Below, piece by piece: positions 17,267-26,834 of a DNA stretch of 64,000 bases. Both the position numbers and the translations under genes were made by a program. This stretch comes from Comamonas sp. JUb58 (GTDB lineage: Bacteria; Pseudomonadota; Gammaproteobacteria; Burkholderiales; Burkholderiaceae_C): NCBI RefSeq assembly GCF_004364775.1, contig NZ_SOAL01000004.1, positions 186,001 through 250,000 on the forward strand. The letters are read 5' to 3'. Positions within the stretch are counted from its first letter, which is position 1. Every line of letters starts with the position of its first letter. Under the pieces are notes generated by a model. That model saw nothing but the letters and a program-made list of their open reading frames with translations. It searched no databases and was not told the DNA's origin.

Positions 17267-17634
17267 GCCCAACCCATGCTTTCCACGAATCGCCTCTGGT
17301 CACTGCTGAACTTAGCTGTGGGCGAATTGCCGCAATGCGCTGCTAGCGACCATCAACGATGACGCCCGCTGCCGCCCTGCCCTGCACCCTGCTACGAGTA
17401 GGGAGATGCCCCGCTTAGTTGCCCCAAAGCAACATACATACATAGGCCACAAGTAGGTATTCACACTGGATCGCCGCTTTTTGGGCCGCAAGCGGCGCGG
17501 AATGTGTAGGACAAGCCCCGCTTTTAAATACAATTCGTTCTCATTCCTAACACCAATCCCCTGGCAAACCTCGCTGCGGCGCCCCTGACTGGCGCCGTTG
17601 TGCTGTGCCCGCCTCGTTTTTTGCTGCCTTTACC
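17267..17634. other. Upstream region of the FecA-like receptor
   Basis: No gene is visible. The region ends with the Fur-box-like site listed separately and the leader of the receptor gene. A stretch near 17400-17460 is less GC-rich and could hold a promoter. Confidence 0.4.
17526..17545 (-). promoter_or_regulatory. Fur-box-like operator upstream of FecA-like receptor
   Basis: On the minus strand the site reads AATGAGAACGAATTGTATTT, close to the palindromic AATGAGAAT-ATTCTCATT form of Fur boxes. It lies 90 bases upstream of the receptor start, a position that allows iron-dependent repression. Confidence 0.6.
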
Positions 17635-19782
17635 ATGTCCGCATTCACCAGCACCTCGCGCAAGCCATCGGGCCCCCGTCCAGCCCTGAGCCAGATCACA
17701 GCAGCCGTCCTGATCAGCCTGGCACCCGCTGCCAGCGTGCTGGCCCAAACGGCAGATGCTGCGGCTGCAGCGCCTGCCGATGACGAGCCGGTCGCAGAAA
17801 GCACCTTGGAGACCATCCAGGTCTCCGGCGATCTGCTGGGCAGCGGTCTGCAGAACCAGCTCAAGACCTTTGCCGGTGCCCGCACCATCGTCGACAAGGA
17901 CGTGATCGAGAACAGTGGCGCCTCCAGCATTGGCGACGTGATGCGCCGCATTCCAGGCGTGCAGAGCAGCGACAACTCCGGCACCGCAGGCAGCGCGGTG
18001 TCGCTCAATATCGGCGTGCGTGGCTTGACCGGCCGCTACTCGCCCCGCTCCACCGTGCTGCTCGATGGCGTGCCGCTGGCCGTGGCGCCCTACGGCCAAC
18101 CCCAGCTGTCGTTTGCGCCGGTGAGCCTGGCCAATATCGAATCCATCGATGTGGTGCGCAGCGGCGGCGCGGTGCGCTATGGCCCGCAAAACGTGGGCGG
18201 CATCATCAACTTCAACACCCGCGCCATCCCCACCAGCAAGGACATCACTGGCGATGTGACCATGCGCTACAACGGCTTTGGCAAGGGCGGCGAGAACAAC
18301 ACGCTCTACAGCACCTTCCTGGGCTCGCAGCTGGACAACGGCCTGGGCTGGGCGCTGCTGTACTCGGGCATGACCGGCTCCGAATGGCGCAAGGACAGCG
18401 ATGAGCGTTTGAACGACGTGGCGCTGAAGTTCCGCTACGCGCTGTCGGGTACCTCCGAGGTCTACGGCAAGCTGTCTTACTACGATGTGCGCTCCAACAC
18501 GCCTGGCGGCCTGACGGTGGCCCAGTACAACGCCAACCCCTTCCAGAACACCCGCCCCACCGACATGTGGGACGGCGAGCGCAAGGGCCTGGACCTGGGC
18601 TATATCAACACCCTGTCGGACACGCAAGAGTTCGAGATCCGCGCCTACTACAACGACAGCTCGCGCTCCAGCCGCCTGATCAATGCCGCGCAGACCCAGA
18701 TCAACTACCAGCCGCGCAACTACCAGACCCTGGGCATCGAGCCCCGCTACACCCAGCGTTTTGCACTGGGCAGCAGCACGCATGATGTGACCGTGGGCTA
18801 CCGCTTCATCCGCGAGCGTGGTGACGACAACAGCAGCCTGCTGAACCTGTCCACCAACGTGATGGGCGCCACCACCTCGTTCGACAACGCCACCGATGCC
18901 CATGCCGGCTACATCGATGACCGCATTGCCATCGGCGCCTGGCGCATCACCCCGGGCGTGCGCTTTGAGCACATCAAGTCCGAGCGCGATGACCGCAGCG
19001 GCGCGCAAAGCTTTGACACGCGCAACAACAAGTGGCTGCCCTCGGTCAGCGTGTCCTACCTGGTCAACCCGGCCCTCACGCTGTTTGCCAACTACACCAC
19101 CTCGTTCGGCCCGGTGCAGAACATCCAGCTGAACTCGCAAACCGCCGCCAACCCGCTGCGCCCCGAAGTGGCCAAGACCAAGGAAATCGGCGCCCGCTGG
19201 CAAGACAAGCAGTGGCGCGCCGAGGCCACGGTGTTTGACCTGCGCTTTGACAACCAGATCCTGCAGACGCCGGGCGTCGTGCCCGTCACCTTTGCCAATA
19301 TCGGCGCCACCAAGCACCAGGGCCTGGAGCTGGCACTGGAGTACAGCTTTGACAAGGCCAGCGCGCTGGCAGGCACCACCGTCTACGGCAACTACACCTA
19401 CACCAAGGCGATCCAGAAATCCGGCACCACCGCTGGGCTGGACGTGCCCTTCTACGCCCGCAACACCGACACCGTCGGCGTGCGCTATGAGCGCGATGCC
19501 TGGGGCTTCAACCTGTCGAGCACGCACCAGAGCAAGCAGTACTCGGACCTGGCCAACACCGAGGCCGAATCGGCCAATGCCAATGTGGGCCGCATCCCCG
19601 GCTTCCGCCTGTGGAACGCCCAGGTCAGCTGGAAGGTGCCGCAGTACAAGGGCAGCGAAATCATGGTCGGTGTGAACAACATCGCCGACCACCGCTACTA
19701 CACCCGCAATGTCGACGGCAACCCCGGCCGCATGGTCGGCGCGCCGCGCACCTTCTACGTCCAGGGCCGCTACGCGTTCTGA
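17635..19782 (+). CDS. TonB-dependent receptor, FecA-like, without STN domain
   Basis: The 715-residue product has a signal peptide (long basic start, then SQITAAVLISLAPAASVLAQ). A TonB-box-like ETIQVSG and a plug domain with RRIPGVQ, LNIGVRGL and PRSTVLLDGVPLA follow. A 22-strand-type barrel ends with a terminal aromatic residue (GRYAF). The plug resembles the ferric-citrate receptor FecA branch, but the N-terminal signalling domain of E. coli FecA is absent. It should import a ferric chelate across the outer membrane using TonB energy. ATG 17635 is chosen over GTG 17605. A Fur-box-like site precedes it and a terminator follows. Confidence 0.88.
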   Translation: MSAFTSTSRKPSGPRPALSQITAAVLISLAPAASVLAQTADAAAAAPADDEPVAESTLETIQVSGDLLGSGLQNQLKTFAGARTIVDKDVIENSGASSIGDVMRRIPGVQSSDNSGTAGSAVSLNIGVRGLTGRYSPRSTVLLDGVPLAVAPYGQPQLSFAPVSLANIESIDVVRSGGAVRYGPQNVGGIINFNTRAIPTSKDITGDVTMRYNGFGKGGENNTLYSTFLGSQLDNGLGWALLYSGMTGSEWRKDSDERLNDVALKFRYALSGTSEVYGKLSYYDVRSNTPGGLTVAQYNANPFQNTRPTDMWDGERKGLDLGYINTLSDTQEFEIRAYYNDSSRSSRLINAAQTQINYQPRNYQTLGIEPRYTQRFALGSSTHDVTVGYRFIRERGDDNSSLLNLSTNVMGATTSFDNATDAHAGYIDDRIAIGAWRITPGVRFEHIKSERDDRSGAQSFDTRNNKWLPSVSVSYLVNPALTLFANYTTSFGPVQNIQLNSQTAANPLRPEVAKTKEIGARWQDKQWRAEATVFDLRFDNQILQTPGVVPVTFANIGATKHQGLELALEYSFDKASALAGTTVYGNYTYTKAIQKSGTTAGLDVPFYARNTDTVGVRYERDAWGFNLSSTHQSKQYSDLANTEAESANANVGRIPGFRLWNAQVSWKVPQYKGSEIMVGVNNIADHRYYTRNVDGNPGRMVGAPRTFYVQGRYAF

Positions 19783-19810
19783 TCCACCTACACCCGGCCT
19801 CCTCTAGACA

Positions 19811-19841
19811 AGACCCGCAACACCTGATGCGGGTCTTTTTT
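19811..19841 (+). terminator. Rho-independent terminator
   Basis: Perfect 9-bp stem AGACCCGCA / TGCGGGTCT (19811-19819, 19828-19836) followed by a run of T. It separates the FecA-like receptor from the next operon. Confidence 0.88.
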
Positions 19842-19873
19842 GCCGATGGCCCCGCCTGTTTTGTGACCCTCTG

Positions 19874-22033
19874 ATGACCCTTTCCCGCACCTCCGCCCAC
19901 TCCGCTTCCTTCCACCCGCTGAGCTGCCTCAGCGCCGTCGCACTGGCCATCGCCGCCTGGCCTGCAGCCGCGCAAAACGCGCCCGATGCAGCAGCCCCCG
20001 CGCCGGCCGCCGAGGCCGTGCTGCCCCAGGTCATCGTGCAAGAAAAGGCGCAGGAAGCCGGCTACCAGCCCAAGCGCGCCACCACCGCCACCCGTAGCGA
20101 TGCGGCGCTGCGCGATGTGCCCCAGGCCATTGCCGTGGTGCCCGCCCAGGTGCTGCAGGACCAGCAGGTGCGCTCCATCGATGAGGCGCTCTACAACGTC
20201 AGCGGCATCACCCAGGCCAACACCCTGGGCGGCACGCAGGATGCGGTGATCAAGCGCGGCTTTGGCTTCAACCGCGATGGCTCCATCCTGCGCGATGGCA
20301 TCCGCACCGTGCTGGCCCGCAACCTCACCTTCACGACCGAGCGGGTCGAAGTGCTCAAGGGCCCCAGCTCGGTGCTCTACGGCACCATGGATCCGGGCGG
20401 CGTGATCAATATGGTCACCAAAAAGCCCCAGCTCAGCTCTGCCGGCCAGGTGGGCGCCTCGCTGTCCAGCTACGGCGGCGGCGGTGCCTCGGTCGATCTG
20501 ACCGGCCCCATCGGCGAGCAAGGCCTGGCCTACCGCTTCATTGCAGACACCAGCGATGTCGACTACTGGCGCAACTTTGGCAAGAACCGCCAGACCGTCA
20601 TCGCCCCGTCGCTGGCCTGGTATGGGCGCGACACCTATGTGCGCATGTCCTATGAGCACACCGACTACGAGCAGCCCTTTGACCGGGGCACCGTGATCGA
20701 CAGCCGCACCGGCCGCCCGGTGGCCATCGACCGCCGCGAGCGCTTGGACGAGGCCTACAACCGCACCCTGGGCGATTCGGACTTCTTCACCGTGCAGGCC
20801 CAGCACAGCCTCAATTCGCAGTGGAAGCTCAACGCCGCCTACAGCTACAACCGCAACCGCTATGACGACTACCAGGCCCGGCCGGTGTCGCTCAACCCCA
20901 CCACCGGCATCCTCACGCGCAGGCCTGATGGCACGCGCGGCGCGCTCAGCCAGCAGCATGTGGGCCAGATCAACCTGGAAGGCAAGCTGCAAGCGGGCGG
21001 CATGACGCACGAGATCCTGGCCGGCCTTGACGCCGAGGACAGCAATATCTTCCGCCGCGACATCATCCGGGGTAGCAACAGCGGCGGCTTCAATGTCTAC
21101 GATCCGGTCTACGGCAACCTGCCCAATGCCACCACGATCGACGAGGCGCAAAGCGCCCAGAGCGACAAGATCCGCCAGCAGGCACTGTTCGCACAGGATT
21201 CGATCCGCCTGTCGCCGCAGTGGCTGCTGCAGCTGGCCGGGCGCTGGCAGCACTACGACCAGATTGCTGGCAAGGGCCGGCCCTTTGTGGTGGGCAGCGA
21301 GGCGGACGGCAGCAAGTTTGTGCCGCGCGCCGGCCTAGTCTGGCAGCCCAGTAGCGAATGGTCCATCTACGGCAGCTACAGCGAATCCTTCAAGCCGCAA
21401 AGCAGCATTGGCAGCGTCATCGGCACCCTGCCGCCCGAGACCGCCAAGGCCTGGGAGCTGGGCACCAAGTGGGAGTCGCCCGCCGGCATCACCGCCACCG
21501 CTGCGCTCTATGACATCCGCAAGCGCAACGTAGTGGTGAACGAGACCATCGACGGCCAAAGCTATGCCCGCGCCGTGGGCGGTGCCCGCTCGCGCGGCCT
21601 GGAGCTGGATGCTGCCGGTCGCCTGGGCAAGCAGTGGCAGCTGATTGGCACCTATGCCTATACCGATGCCGCCGTGACCGACGACCCGCAATACCAGGAC
21701 AACCGCCTGGCCAATGTGGCCCGCCACACCGCCTCGCTCTTTGCCGCGTATGATTTTGCTGCCAGCAGCAGTGGCCGCTGGCGCGCCGGCGCCGGCCTGC
21801 GCCATGTGGGCCGCCGCGCCGGTGATGCCGCCAACAGCTTCAACAACGCCGGCTACACCGTGGCCGACAGCTTTGTGAGCTGGGAGCGCCCCTGGAGCGG
21901 CCGCGTCGTCAAGCTGCAGCTCAACGTCAAGAACCTGTTCGACAAGAACTATGTGAGCTCCTCGGGCAGCCCTATCTATGTGTCCTTGGGTGAGCGCCGC
22001 CAGGCCGTGCTGCGCGCGGTCGTCGATTTCTAA
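19874..22033 (+). CDS. TonB-dependent siderophore receptor (FhuA/FoxA-like)
   Basis: The 719-residue receptor has a signal peptide ending AAWPAAAQ and a TonB-box-like PQVIVQ. Its plug contains RDVPQAIAVVPAQVLQDQQV, VSGIT, KRGFG, GIRTVLARN and VLKGPSSVLYG, all typical of ferric-siderophore (hydroxamate-type) receptors. The barrel ends with AVLRAVVDF. There is no STN domain, so it probably does not signal through a FecI/FecR system. The reductase gene 43 bases downstream suggests an uptake-and-release unit. The siderophore itself cannot be named. Confidence 0.9.
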   Translation: MTLSRTSAHSASFHPLSCLSAVALAIAAWPAAAQNAPDAAAPAPAAEAVLPQVIVQEKAQEAGYQPKRATTATRSDAALRDVPQAIAVVPAQVLQDQQVRSIDEALYNVSGITQANTLGGTQDAVIKRGFGFNRDGSILRDGIRTVLARNLTFTTERVEVLKGPSSVLYGTMDPGGVINMVTKKPQLSSAGQVGASLSSYGGGGASVDLTGPIGEQGLAYRFIADTSDVDYWRNFGKNRQTVIAPSLAWYGRDTYVRMSYEHTDYEQPFDRGTVIDSRTGRPVAIDRRERLDEAYNRTLGDSDFFTVQAQHSLNSQWKLNAAYSYNRNRYDDYQARPVSLNPTTGILTRRPDGTRGALSQQHVGQINLEGKLQAGGMTHEILAGLDAEDSNIFRRDIIRGSNSGGFNVYDPVYGNLPNATTIDEAQSAQSDKIRQQALFAQDSIRLSPQWLLQLAGRWQHYDQIAGKGRPFVVGSEADGSKFVPRAGLVWQPSSEWSIYGSYSESFKPQSSIGSVIGTLPPETAKAWELGTKWESPAGITATAALYDIRKRNVVVNETIDGQSYARAVGGARSRGLELDAAGRLGKQWQLIGTYAYTDAAVTDDPQYQDNRLANVARHTASLFAAYDFAASSSGRWRAGAGLRHVGRRAGDAANSFNNAGYTVADSFVSWERPWSGRVVKLQLNVKNLFDKNYVSSSGSPIYVSLGERRQAVLRAVVDF

Positions 22034-22075
22034 ACTTGAGCAGTCCGACAGAATCAAAAGACAACAAAGACGAGC

Positions 22076-24748
22076 ATGTGGAGTTTTAAAAATATCTGGT
22101 TCCAGATCCACTGGCTGATCGGCATCACCGCAGGCACGGTGCTGATCGTCATTGGCCTCACGGGCGCCACCTATTCCTTCCAGGATGAAGTGCTGGACTG
22201 GGCCAACCCGGGGACCGCCAGCGTGCCGGTGCAACAAAGCCCGGCGCTGAACCCGCCCCAGTTGCTGGCCGCCGTGCGCGCCAGCGGTGAGCAGCGCCGC
22301 ATTGACCGCATCACCCTGTACGCCGAGCCCGGGCGCAGCGCCCAGCTCGCCTTTGCGCCGGAGAAGGGCGAGCGCCGGGGCCAGAGCGTCTACCTCAACT
22401 CCTACACCGGCGCCCAGCTGCCAGCCCAAAGCGGCCGCGAGTTTTTTGAATGGAACGAGCGCCTGCACCGCTGGCTGCTGCTTCCGCGCGACGATGGCAA
22501 GCCGATAACCGGCAGCCTCTCGCTGTGCCTGCTGCTGCTGTCGCTGTCGGGCCTGTACCTGCGCTGGCCGGCCAAGCCACTGTCCTGGCGCAGCTGGCTC
22601 ACCTTCAATGTGCGGCGCAAGGGCCGGCCCTTTCTCTGGGGCCTGCACTCGGTCGCCGGCACCTGGGTGCTGGTGGTCTATGTGATGCTGACCCTCACCG
22701 GCATGTACTGGGCTTTTGATGCAGTACGCGCGCCGGTGGACCGCTGGATGGGCGCGCCCTCCCGCGCAGCGGCCCGGGCCGAGCAATCGGCCGCACAAGA
22801 GGCGGCCCGCAAGGCGCCGCCGCTGAATATCGAGCCCGCTACGCTGGAGCCCGCCTGGCAAGGCTTTACGCAGCTGGCCAGCCAATGGCAGTTTGCGCAG
22901 ATGCGCCTGCCCCAGCGCGCCGACCAGCCCGTGCAGTTCAGCTGGTGGGGCGCCGACGCCCCGCATGACCGGGCACGCAACCAGCTGAGCCTGAGCCTGG
23001 ACGGCAGCGTGCAGCGCGACGACCGCTTTGCCGACCTGCCCGCCGGCCGCCGTGCGCTGGCCGCCATCTACCCGCTGCACACCGGCACCTATTTTGGGAT
23101 GACCGGCCGCATCATCGTCACCGTTGCGGCGCTGATGATGCCGCTGTTCGCCATCACCGGCTGGCTGCTCTACCTGGAGCGGCGCCGCAAATCCCGCGCC
23201 GCCGCCAAGGCCCAGCGCGCGCTGCTGGAGGGCGATGGCCCGCAGCCCAGCCCCGCTACCGGTGCCAACACCGGCGCCAGCATTGCCGTGGTCTACGCCA
23301 GCCAGGCAGGCCATGCTCAGCAACTGGCCGTGCGCACCGTCGCGCGCCTGCGCAGCGCCGGCCTGGCCGCACAGCTGCTGCCCGCCGCCAACCTGGACAT
23401 GGCCCAGCTGCAGCCGCAGCGCCAGCTGCTCTGGGTGGCCAGCACCTTTGGCGAAGGCCAGCCACCCGACAGCGCCCGCCGCCTGGCGCGCCTGCTGCAG
23501 CAGGCCGAAGGCACGCCATTGGCGCACCAGCGCTTTGGCATGCTGGCCCTGGGTGACCGCCAGTACAGCCAGTTCTGCGGCTTTGGCCTGGCACTGGCGG
23601 CACAGCTGGAGCGCCTAGGCGCCCAGCCCGTGTTTGCGCCCATCACCATGGATGCCGAAGACGACAGCGCCTGGCAAGCCTGGCTGCAGGCGCTGGCTGC
23701 GCACTGGGGCGTGAACGCCGCACCCGCCACGGCGGCAGACAACGCCGCGGCCAGCGTGGCCGATTCCGATGCGCCCGACGCCCTCTTCCTGCCCGCGCAG
23801 CTGATCAGCCGTCACCACCTTAACCCCGGCAGCAGCGGCCAGCCGCTCTACCAGGTGGAGCTGGGCTTTGCGCCCGAGCAAGCACTGCAGTGGCAGGCCG
23901 GTGGCCTGGTCGAGGTCAAGGCCGCACATGCGCCCGCCCAGGTCGATGCCTGGCTGCAGGCGCAGCAGCTCGATGGCAACGCCGCCGTTCAGTGGCGCGG
24001 CAGCGCCAGCAGCCTGCGCGATGCGCTCAGCGCCTCCGAGCTGCCCACGCTCTCAGCCCCTGCCACATCGGCCCAGGCTGTGGCCGACCAGCTGCATCCG
24101 CTGGCCCCACGCAGCTACTCGCTGGCCTCCTTGCCGGCCGATGGCCGCATTCGCCTCTATGTGCGCCAAACCCTGCGCGAGCAGCCAGGCGCTGCCCCGC
24201 AGCTGGGCCTGGCCTCGGGCTGGCTCACGTCGCATGCGGCGCTGGGCAGCAGCATCGCGCTGCGCCTGGTCGACAATCCCGGCTTTGCGCCGCTGGTCGG
24301 CGATGCGCGGCCCGCCATCTTCATGGGCAATGGTTCGGGCTATGCCGGCCTGCGCGGTCACCTGCGCCACCGAATTGCGCAGGGCCAGTTCGACAACTGG
24401 CTGATCTTTGGTGAGCGCCGCCGCGCGCACGATTCCTATGCCGAAGACGAGGTCTGCGTCTGGCAGGCGCATGGCCAGATCGAGCGCGCCGACTACGCCT
24501 ACTCGCGCGACGCCCGCGATGCCAGCCACCAGGCACCCGGCCAAGGCCCGCACCGCTATGTGCAAGATGCCCTGCGCGCTTCCGCCGAGCCCCTGCAGGC
24601 CTGGCTGGCCCGTGGCGCTGTCATCTACGTCTGCGGCAGCTATGACGGCATGGCCACCGGCGTGGACCAGGCGCTGACCGAGCTGCTCGGCGAAGAAGGG
24701 CTGAACGCCTTGATCGACGAGGGGCGGTACCGGCGGGATGTTTACTGA
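22076..24748 (+). CDS. PepSY-associated membrane flavodoxin reductase (ferrisiderophore-reductase-like)
   Basis: The 890-residue fusion starts with a PepSY-associated membrane part: helices near residues 12-38, 145-165, 195-217 and 345-367, with conserved His residues such as LHRWLLLP and GLHSVAGTW. A flavodoxin-like domain follows (VVYASQAGHAQQLA, ASTFGEGQPP, LALGDRQYSQFCGFG). Last comes a FAD/NAD(P)H ferredoxin-reductase module (RSYSLAS, MGNGSGYAGLRGHLR, YVCGSYDGMA) as in the sulfite reductase flavoprotein. It likely moves electrons from NADPH across the inner membrane to reduce imported ferric siderophore. It sits 43 bases after the siderophore receptor and ends before a strong terminator. 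Confidence 0.9.
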   Translation: MWSFKNIWFQIHWLIGITAGTVLIVIGLTGATYSFQDEVLDWANPGTASVPVQQSPALNPPQLLAAVRASGEQRRIDRITLYAEPGRSAQLAFAPEKGERRGQSVYLNSYTGAQLPAQSGREFFEWNERLHRWLLLPRDDGKPITGSLSLCLLLLSLSGLYLRWPAKPLSWRSWLTFNVRRKGRPFLWGLHSVAGTWVLVVYVMLTLTGMYWAFDAVRAPVDRWMGAPSRAAARAEQSAAQEAARKAPPLNIEPATLEPAWQGFTQLASQWQFAQMRLPQRADQPVQFSWWGADAPHDRARNQLSLSLDGSVQRDDRFADLPAGRRALAAIYPLHTGTYFGMTGRIIVTVAALMMPLFAITGWLLYLERRRKSRAAAKAQRALLEGDGPQPSPATGANTGASIAVVYASQAGHAQQLAVRTVARLRSAGLAAQLLPAANLDMAQLQPQRQLLWVASTFGEGQPPDSARRLARLLQQAEGTPLAHQRFGMLALGDRQYSQFCGFGLALAAQLERLGAQPVFAPITMDAEDDSAWQAWLQALAAHWGVNAAPATAADNAAASVADSDAPDALFLPAQLISRHHLNPGSSGQPLYQVELGFAPEQALQWQAGGLVEVKAAHAPAQVDAWLQAQQLDGNAAVQWRGSASSLRDALSASELPTLSAPATSAQAVADQLHPLAPRSYSLASLPADGRIRLYVRQTLREQPGAAPQLGLASGWLTSHAALGSSIALRLVDNPGFAPLVGDARPAIFMGNGSGYAGLRGHLRHRIAQGQFDNWLIFGERRRAHDSYAEDEVCVWQAHGQIERADYAYSRDARDASHQAPGQGPHRYVQDALRASAEPLQAWLARGAVIYVCGSYDGMATGVDQALTELLGEEGLNALIDEGRYRRDVY

Positions 24749-24794
24749 GTGGCGAGGCCGTCGCCGGCCTCCACACCCAAAACTAGACTCAAAC

Positions 24795-24826
24795 AGGGCA
24801 GTGCTTTCAGGCACTGCCCTTTTTTC
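24795..24826 (+). terminator. Rho-independent terminator
   Basis: Perfect stem AGGGCAGTGC / GCACTGCCCT (24795-24804, 24811-24820), loop TTTCAG, then a T-run. It ends the siderophore receptor-reductase operon. Confidence 0.9.
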
Positions 24827-24910
24827 TTGCGCGTCAGGTTCACGGTGCTCGCTCAAGCTACGGTCCCCTGGTTGCACAAACGTGAGGTGCCCAGCTCAGG
24901 ACACTGACGG

Positions 24911-25285
24911 CTACGGGAGCTGCGTTCTCAACCTGTCCCACCAAGTCGGCGGGATGCGGATGAGATGCTGTGCTTCATCCCCCCACATAAACTGCTCACA
25001 GGCTCCTTTCGGGCATATCCAGTGGGGACGCGGAAAATAATCATTATATGCAGAGTACTCGATTATCAACAGATTGCTCTCGCGATCTAAAATCTGCATC
25101 ATATACAGCTCATCAATATTTAATATTTTTTCTCTTAAAAGATATATTTTTGCAATATATCTACCATCATCCGATGGATACTTCCAAATAAAAACTGCGT
25201 TTCTCCGCTCATAAATCTTATACAAGTTAAACGAAGCAATAGTCATTAACGCAAGAAGAAATATCGCTATCTTGAGTGACTTCAT
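24911..25285 (-). CDS. Small membrane-anchored protein paired with DUF6402 gene (possible immunity protein)
   Basis: The 124-residue protein has one N-terminal hydrophobic segment (residues 5-22), then a soluble part rich in aromatic and charged residues with two Cys (CPKGAC). I recognise no family. Its start overlaps the DUF6402 stop by four bases (ATGA on the minus strand), so the two are translationally coupled. Base composition is visibly AT-richer than the flanking genes, indicating recent transfer as a unit. Pairing a large uncharacterised protein with a small anchored one is common for toxin-immunity modules; this role is inference. Confidence 0.65.
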   Translation of the reverse strand: MKSLKIAIFLLALMTIASFNLYKIYERRNAVFIWKYPSDDGRYIAKIYLLREKILNIDELYMMQILDRESNLLIIEYSAYNDYFPRPHWICPKGACEQFMWGDEAQHLIRIPPTWWDRLRTQLP

Positions 25286-26235
25286 AGCATCGAAAACGAA
25301 ATATCTACTTGTTCAACCTTAGAATCAGAAAATACTATGAAATCCATTCCTCTTCCGCTTTTGACTCTATAATCCCTTAATGAGCCATTGGTAAACATAC
25401 TGCAGAATGGGGCTACCCCAAGTCGATAGACCTCGCTTTCGGTCCAACAGGCCAACCACTGGAAGCCTGAAAAATCAAAGACATCTCTGATATAAATCTC
25501 GACTTCCGAAATATAAATAAACCCGTCTGCCACCACCGCTTTACGAATCGCTGCCATCACATTAAATCTTCCCAATGCAGCTGTCAGCGCATCTGGCGTC
25601 TCAAATATACTTCCTTGCCTATACCTTTGAAATTGCCACTTGAAGTGCAAGCTCTTAATATCCAAATGGGAATTATCGATCATTAAATTTGTCTTCTCTG
25701 AAATCACCACATTTGCAAAATGTGACAAAATTCGTTTTTTTATCGCCTCTCGCGCTTTGGGCGTATTAAGTATTGCTTTCAACTGATTGATTGCATTGAT
25801 CGCCCTCGGAAAGCTCTCCACCCACTCCATGCTAACTATTCCAGTACTGTATGCACCATATTCATCAGCAGATATACTACCAACTGCTGCTTCTTTAGTC
25901 ATTACTTTAGCGGCCCCATTCAGCCAAAATTCCATCAGATTGGCGCCCTGATGCCAGCCTTTTTTACGCATCGTACTGGGTATATCCTCAGGCCCATACG
26001 CTAGCGATTCTGCAATTCTATTAATGTCGTCCACGCCACCGTTCATCATCGACGGCGAAAGGGGATGGGCTATCTCTCGCAAAGCGCCAAATTTTTCGGC
26101 AACATTGGAAAAATTGTGCATTCCCAGCGGACCGGGTACCCGGCAGTATCCAGCAACGCCATGGGCGCCTGGGGCATTCGGGTGGATGAACTCAGAACTA
26201 TCCACCAACGACTGAAATTCCCTGAAGTAAGTCAT
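25282..26235 (-). CDS. DUF6402-family protein
   Basis: The 317-residue product carries the patterns I associate with DUF6402: IPSTMRKKGWHQGANLMEFW, MEWVESFPRAINAINQLK, a central ALGRFN, YIRDVFDF, and C-terminal LRDYRVKSGRGMDFIVFSD. The function of the family is unknown. There is no signal peptide. ATG 26235 is chosen because AAAGGAATTCAC precedes it; the longer frame lacks a site. It is AT-rich relative to its neighbours and forms an overlapping pair with the small anchored protein downstream. No VgrG, Rhs or secretion gene is within the window. Confidence 0.75.
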   Translation of the reverse strand: MTYFREFQSLVDSSEFIHPNAPGAHGVAGYCRVPGPLGMHNFSNVAEKFGALREIAHPLSPSMMNGGVDDINRIAESLAYGPEDIPSTMRKKGWHQGANLMEFWLNGAAKVMTKEAAVGSISADEYGAYSTGIVSMEWVESFPRAINAINQLKAILNTPKAREAIKKRILSHFANVVISEKTNLMIDNSHLDIKSLHFKWQFQRYRQGSIFETPDALTAALGRFNVMAAIRKAVVADGFIYISEVEIYIRDVFDFSGFQWLACWTESEVYRLGVAPFCSMFTNGSLRDYRVKSGRGMDFIVFSDSKVEQVDISFSML

Positions 26236-26366
26236 GTGAATTCCTTTAAAAGGATCCAATGCTACTATCAAATAAACATAGTCAATAGTTTTTTACAACT
26301 TATATCAAAGGCCTGCAGCTAAGGCCGGATAAGCTGGTGCCCTTCTCCCTTCTGACTGCGTCCGCC

Positions 26367-26834
26367 ATGCCTCCAACCCCACCCCCTCTCGCCATCCGCC
26401 CCCTGGTCGATGCCGACCTGGCCGCATTGCTCGTGCTGTACACCCATCTGCACCCTGCAGACGATGACCGCCCGCCACAGCCGGAGGTTCAAGCCATCTG
26501 GCAAGGCTTGATGGCAGACCCCGGCCACGTGTACCTGGGCGGCTTTGTCGGCGCCCAATTAGTCAGCAGCTGTGTGCTGCTGGTGATCCCCAACCTCACG
26601 CGCGGCTGCCGGCCCTATGCCTTGATCGAGAACGTCGTGCCCCATGCCGACCACCGCCAGCGGGGCTATGGCCGAGCCCTGCTGCATGCAGCCCTGGCGC
26701 GTGCCTGGGGCAAGAACTGCTACAAGGCCATGCTGATGACAGGCAGCAAGGACGAGAGCACCTTGCGCTTTTATGCCGACGCAGGTTTTGACGGCCATGA
26801 CAAGCAGGCCTTCGTTGCGCGCCCTCACGCATGA
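26367..26834 (+). CDS. GNAT-family N-acetyltransferase
   Basis: The 155-residue single-domain GNAT protein has the central strand ALIENVVPHADHRQRGYGRAL, which includes the acetyl-CoA loop R-x-x-G-x-G, followed by a helix and a C-terminal STLRFYADAGFDG, where the Tyr is the usual catalytic acid. It probably acetylates a small amine; the substrate is unknown. ATG 26367 is preferred. Its stop overlaps the following gene by four bases (ATGA), so the two are expressed together. Confidence 0.88.
   Translation: MPPTPPPLAIRPLVDADLAALLVLYTHLHPADDDRPPQPEVQAIWQGLMADPGHVYLGGFVGAQLVSSCVLLVIPNLTRGCRPYALIENVVPHADHRQRGYGRALLHAALARAWGKNCYKAMLMTGSKDESTLRFYADAGFDGHDKQAFVARPHA

Noticed and set aside
24911..26235. 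Type VI secretion effector locus
   Set aside because: No vgrG, PAAR, rhs or structural secretion gene is within the window; only a generic effector-immunity possibility is kept.
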